From Auanema rhodensis (lineage: Eukaryota; Nematoda; Chromadorea; Rhabditida; Rhabditidae), in NCBI GenBank assembly GCA_964057225.1, contig OZ059896.1, positions 3,410,001 through 3,474,000 on the forward strand: DNA of 64,000 nucleotides. The letters are read 5' to 3'. The position numbers were made by a program, and so were the translations under genes. Within the stretch, counting starts at the first letter, position 1, and every line of letters begins with the position of its first letter. A model generated the notes under the pieces. The model had not been told where the DNA came from. It saw only the letters and a list, made by a program, of their open reading frames with translations, and made no database searches. This document shows positions 61,036-64,000 of this stretch, one piece after another.

Positions 61036-63841
61036 ATCGACGCAGCTTAAAAATCCGCATCGAATGCATTATACTACATGGAGAAACGCTCATCACAAAA
61101 ATTAGTTATGATCGTTTGAAAAATGATGCATTAGTGTATGTTGAGTTTCCATGTACACTCAACATTGCTTCCAAAAACATTTTGACAAAATTTTTTCGAA
61201 AAATTTCAAAATAATTTCGCAAAAAGTAGATGTTTTTAGATTCCTTTTTTTGAGGCAAAAACGATGGACAATGTTATTCAACGAAAAAATTAATTCTTCA
61301 GGGTGAAAATCGAGGATATAAGTGTGAACTTATATCAGTTAATATCTCGGTGCATTTTTAAGCTAGCGCAAATCTGATAACACAGATCGACGCAGCTTAA
61401 AAAACCGCATCGAATGCACTATATTACATTGAGAAAAGCTTAATACAAAAATTAGTTATGATCGTTTGAAAAATGATGCATTAGTGTATGTTGAGTTTCC
61501 ATGTACACTCAACATTGCTTCCAAAAACATTTTGACAAAAATTTTTTCGAAAAATTTCAAAATAATTTAGCAAAAAGTAGATGTTTTTAGATTCCTTTTT
61601 TCAAGGCAAAAACGATGGACAATGTTATTCAACGAAAAAATTAATTCTTCAGGGTGAAAATCGAGGATATAAGTGTGAACTTATATCAGATGATATCTAG
61701 GTGCATTTTTAAGCTAGCGCAAATCTGATAACACAGATCGACGCAGCTTAAAAATCCGCATCGAATGCACTATATTACATTGAGGAAAGCTTAATATAAA
61801 AATTAGTTATGATCGTTTGAAAAATGATGCATTAGTGTATGTTGAGTTTCCATGTACACTCAAAATTGCTTCCAAAAACATTTTGACAAAAATTTTTTCG
61901 AAAAATTTCAAAATAATTTAGCAAAAAGTAGATGTTTTTAGATTCCTTCTTTCAAGGCAAAAACGATGGACAATGTTATTCAACGAAAAAATTAATTCTT
62001 CAGGGAGAAAATCGAGGATATAAGTGTGAACTTATATCAGTTGATATCTCGGTGCATTTTTAAGCTAGCGCAAATCTGATAACACAGATCGACGCAGCTT
62101 AAAAATCCGCATCGAATGCACTATATTACATTGAGGAAAGCTTAATACAAAAATTAGTTATGATTGTTTGAAAAATGATGCATTAGTGTATGTTGAGTTT
62201 CCATGTACACTCAAAATTGCTTCCAAAAACATTTTGACAAAAATTTTTTCGAAAAATTTCAAAATAATTTAGCAAAAAGTAGATGTTTTTAGATTCCTTC
62301 TTTCAAGGCAAAAACGATGGACAATGTTATTCAACGAAAAAATTAATTCTTCAGGGTGAAAATCGAGGATATAAGTGTGAACTTATATCAGTTGATATCT
62401 CGGTGCATTTTTAAGCTAGCGCAAATCTGATAACACAGATCGACGCAGCTTAAAAATCCGCATCGAATGCATTATACTACATGGAGAAACGCTCATCACA
62501 AAAATTAGTTATGATCGTTTGAAAAATGATGCATTAGTGTATGTTGAGTTTCCATGTACACTCAACATTGCTTCCAAAAACATTTTGACAAAATTTTTTC
62601 GAAAAATTTCAAAATAATTTAGCAAAAAGTAGATGTTTTTAGATTCCTTTTTTCAAAGCAAAAACGATGGACAATGTTATTCAACGAAAAAATTAATTCT
62701 TCAGGGTGAAAATCGAGGATATAAGTGTGAACTTATATCAGTTAAGATCTCGGTGCATTTTTAAGCTAGCGCAAATCTGATAACACAGATCGACGCAGCT
62801 TAAAAAACCGCATCGAATGCACTATATTACATTGAGAAAAGCTTAATACAAAAATTAGTTATGATCGTTTGAAAAATGATGCATTAGTGTATGTTGAGTT
62901 TCCATGTACACTCAACATTGCTTCCAAAAACATTTTGACAAAAATTTTTTCGAAAAATTTCAAAATAATTTAGCAAAAAGTAGATGTTTTTAGATTCCTT
63001 TTTTCAAGGCAAAAACGATGGACAATGTTATTCAACGAAAAAATTAATTCTTCAGGGTGAAAATCGAGGATATAAGTGTGAACTTATATCAGATGATATC
63101 TAGGTGCATTTTTAAGCTAGCGCAAATCTGATAACACAGATCGACGCAGCTTAAAAATCCGCATCGAATGCACTATATTACATTGAGGAAAGCTTAATAT
63201 AAAAATTAGTTATGATCGTTTGAAAAATGATGCATTAGTGTATGTTGAGTTTCCATGTACACTCAAAATTGCTTCCAAAAACATTTTGACAAAAATTTTT
63301 TCGAAAAATTTCAAAATAATTTAGCAAAAAGTAGATGTTTTTAGATTCCTTCTTTCAAGGCAAAAACGATGGACAATGTTATTCAACGAAAAAATTAATT
63401 CTTCAGGGAGAAAATCGAGGATATAAGTGTGAACTTATATCAGTTGATATCTCGGTGCATTTTTAAGCTAGCGCAAATCTGATAACACAGATCGACGCAG
63501 CTTAAAAATCCGCATCGAATGCACTATATTACATTGAGGAAAGCTTAATACAAAAATTAGTTATGATTGTTTGAAAAATGATGCATTAGTGTATGTTGAG
63601 TTTCCATGTACACTCAAAATTGCTTCCAAAAACATTTTGACAAAAATTTTTTCGAAAAATTTCAAAATAATTTAGCAAAAAGTAGATGTTTTTAGATTCC
63701 TTCTTTCAAGGCAAAAACGATGGACAATGTTATTCAACGAAAAAATTAATTCTTCAGGGTGAAAATCGAGGATATAAGTGTGAACTTATATCAGTTGATA
63801 TCTCGGTGCATTTTTAAGCTAGCGCAAATCTGATAACACAG
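61036..63841 (+). repeat. Four-monomer HOR, 1,403 bp, two copies
   Basis: The unit is B, D (CAGATGATATCTAGG), A' (TTAATATAAAAATT, GGGAGAAAA) and A. Starts are 61036, 61386, 61737 and 62088, then 62439, 62789, 63140 and 63491; the next B starts at 63842, again 1,403 bp on. The B copy at 62439 is a recombinant with four A but TTTAGC, TTTTTTCAAAGC and a private GTTAAGATCTC, while its neighbours match the first unit. The four monomers are a subset of the 17-mer HOR, so this is a secondary amplification inside it. Confidence 0.86.
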
Positions 63842-64000
63842 ATCGACGCAGCTTAAAAATCCGCATCGAATGCATTATACTACATGGAGAAACGCTCATC
63901 ACAAAAATTAGTTATGATCGTTTGAAAAATGATGCATTAGTGTATGTTGAGTTTCCATGTACACTCAACATTGCTTCCAAAAACATTTTGACAAAATTTT
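63842..64000 (+). repeat. Partial terminal monomer (haplotype B)
   Basis: This 159-base fragment begins with ATCGACGCAG and has the B-type GCATTATACT-ACATGGAGAAACGCTCATCAC and CTCAACAT states. It is cut by the window edge inside the A/T core, so the array continues beyond the window. It opens a third unit of the 1,403-bp HOR. Confidence 0.92.

Larger units (their letters stand above)
1..64000 (+). repeat. Satellite DNA array, ~351-bp monomer, 182 full copies plus a fragment
   Basis: The sequence repeats itself every 350 or 351 bases from the first base to the last, always in the same orientation. Monomer starts were placed at the motif ATCGACGCAG/ATCGAAGCAG (1, 352, 702, 1053, 1404, 1754, 2105 and so on to 63842). 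There are 182 complete monomers, 141 of 351 bp and 41 of 350 bp. The start phase is arbitrary. Base composition is about 70% A+T. Monomers share almost all bases; they differ mainly at linked variant sites. NheI (GCTAGC), NsiI (ATGCAT) and BsrGI (TGTACA) sites at monomer positions 328, 91 and 117 are in almost every copy. HindIII (position 51) and EcoRV (position 307) sites are haplotype-dependent. No open reading frame is conserved through the array and no unique sequence interrupts it. Location in (peri)centromeric or other heterochromatin is inferred from this organisation. I do not recognise the family by name. Confidence 0.99.

Noticed and set aside
1-64000. CRISPR array or bacterial repeat region
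   Set aside because: There are no short repeats with unique spacers; the whole 351-bp unit is conserved. Nothing resembling cas genes or any bacterial coding sequence is present.
1-64000. Transposon- or rDNA-derived tandem repeat
   Set aside because: No terminal repeats, target-site duplications, transposase or reverse-transcriptase motifs, tRNA-like promoter boxes or rRNA sequence were recognised in the monomer on either strand.
1-64000. Assignment to a named satellite family or species
   Set aside because: The monomer length is close to several known satellites, such as the 359-bp and ~360-bp insect families, but I do not recognise the sequence as any of them, so no name is given.

Overview
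The whole 64,000-base window is one uninterrupted, head-to-tail satellite DNA array. Phased on the motif ATCGACGCAG (or ATCGAAGCAG), I count 182 complete monomers plus a 159-base fragment at the right edge. Every monomer is 350 or 351 bases long: 141 of 351 and 41 of 350, which accounts exactly for the start of the last fragment at 63842. There are no genes, RNA genes, transposon insertions, inversions or unique-sequence gaps. The first monomer is about 30% G+C (106 of 351 bases).

This arrangement points to a eukaryotic nuclear genome, in (peri)centromeric, telomere-proximal or other heterochromatin. I cannot name the species or the satellite family. CpG is not depleted (10 in the first monomer against about 8 expected from its base counts). 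That argues mildly against a long history of heavy CpG methylation, so an invertebrate such as an insect is more likely than a vertebrate or plant. This is inference only.

The monomers fall into a few recurring haplotypes, called A to E here. They differ at linked sites around monomer positions 18-62, 78, 128, 152-156, 184, 211-220 and 283-308. The haplotypes are ordered into several kinds of higher-order repeat (HOR). From left to right: A-B-C trimers (1-2104); A'-C''-B' trimers of 1,053 bp (2105-5263); three nearly identical 350-bp monomers (5264-6313); a mixed block (6314-8419); a copy of 702-2104 displaced by 7,718 bp (8420-9822); a B/D-rich block (9823-15430); A/C-dominated blocks with ~702-bp dimers (15431-24203); a B-D-B*-C module (24204 and again at 30519) separated by A-C-E trimers of 1,053 bp; an 8-monomer, 2,807-bp HOR family with shortened relatives (32974-43499); a 6-monomer, 2,104-bp HOR (43500-49109); a 17-monomer, 5,963-bp HOR with a 15-monomer copy and a third partial copy (48408-61035); and a 4-monomer, 1,403-bp HOR (61036 to the right edge).

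Nothing works together here in the sense of gene products. The structure records repeated unequal crossing-over and gene conversion. Each monomer carries conserved dyad symmetries, including a perfect 9-bp stem with a GTGA loop, that could matter for chromatin, replication or satellite transcripts. All identity statements are by-eye comparisons, not computed alignments.
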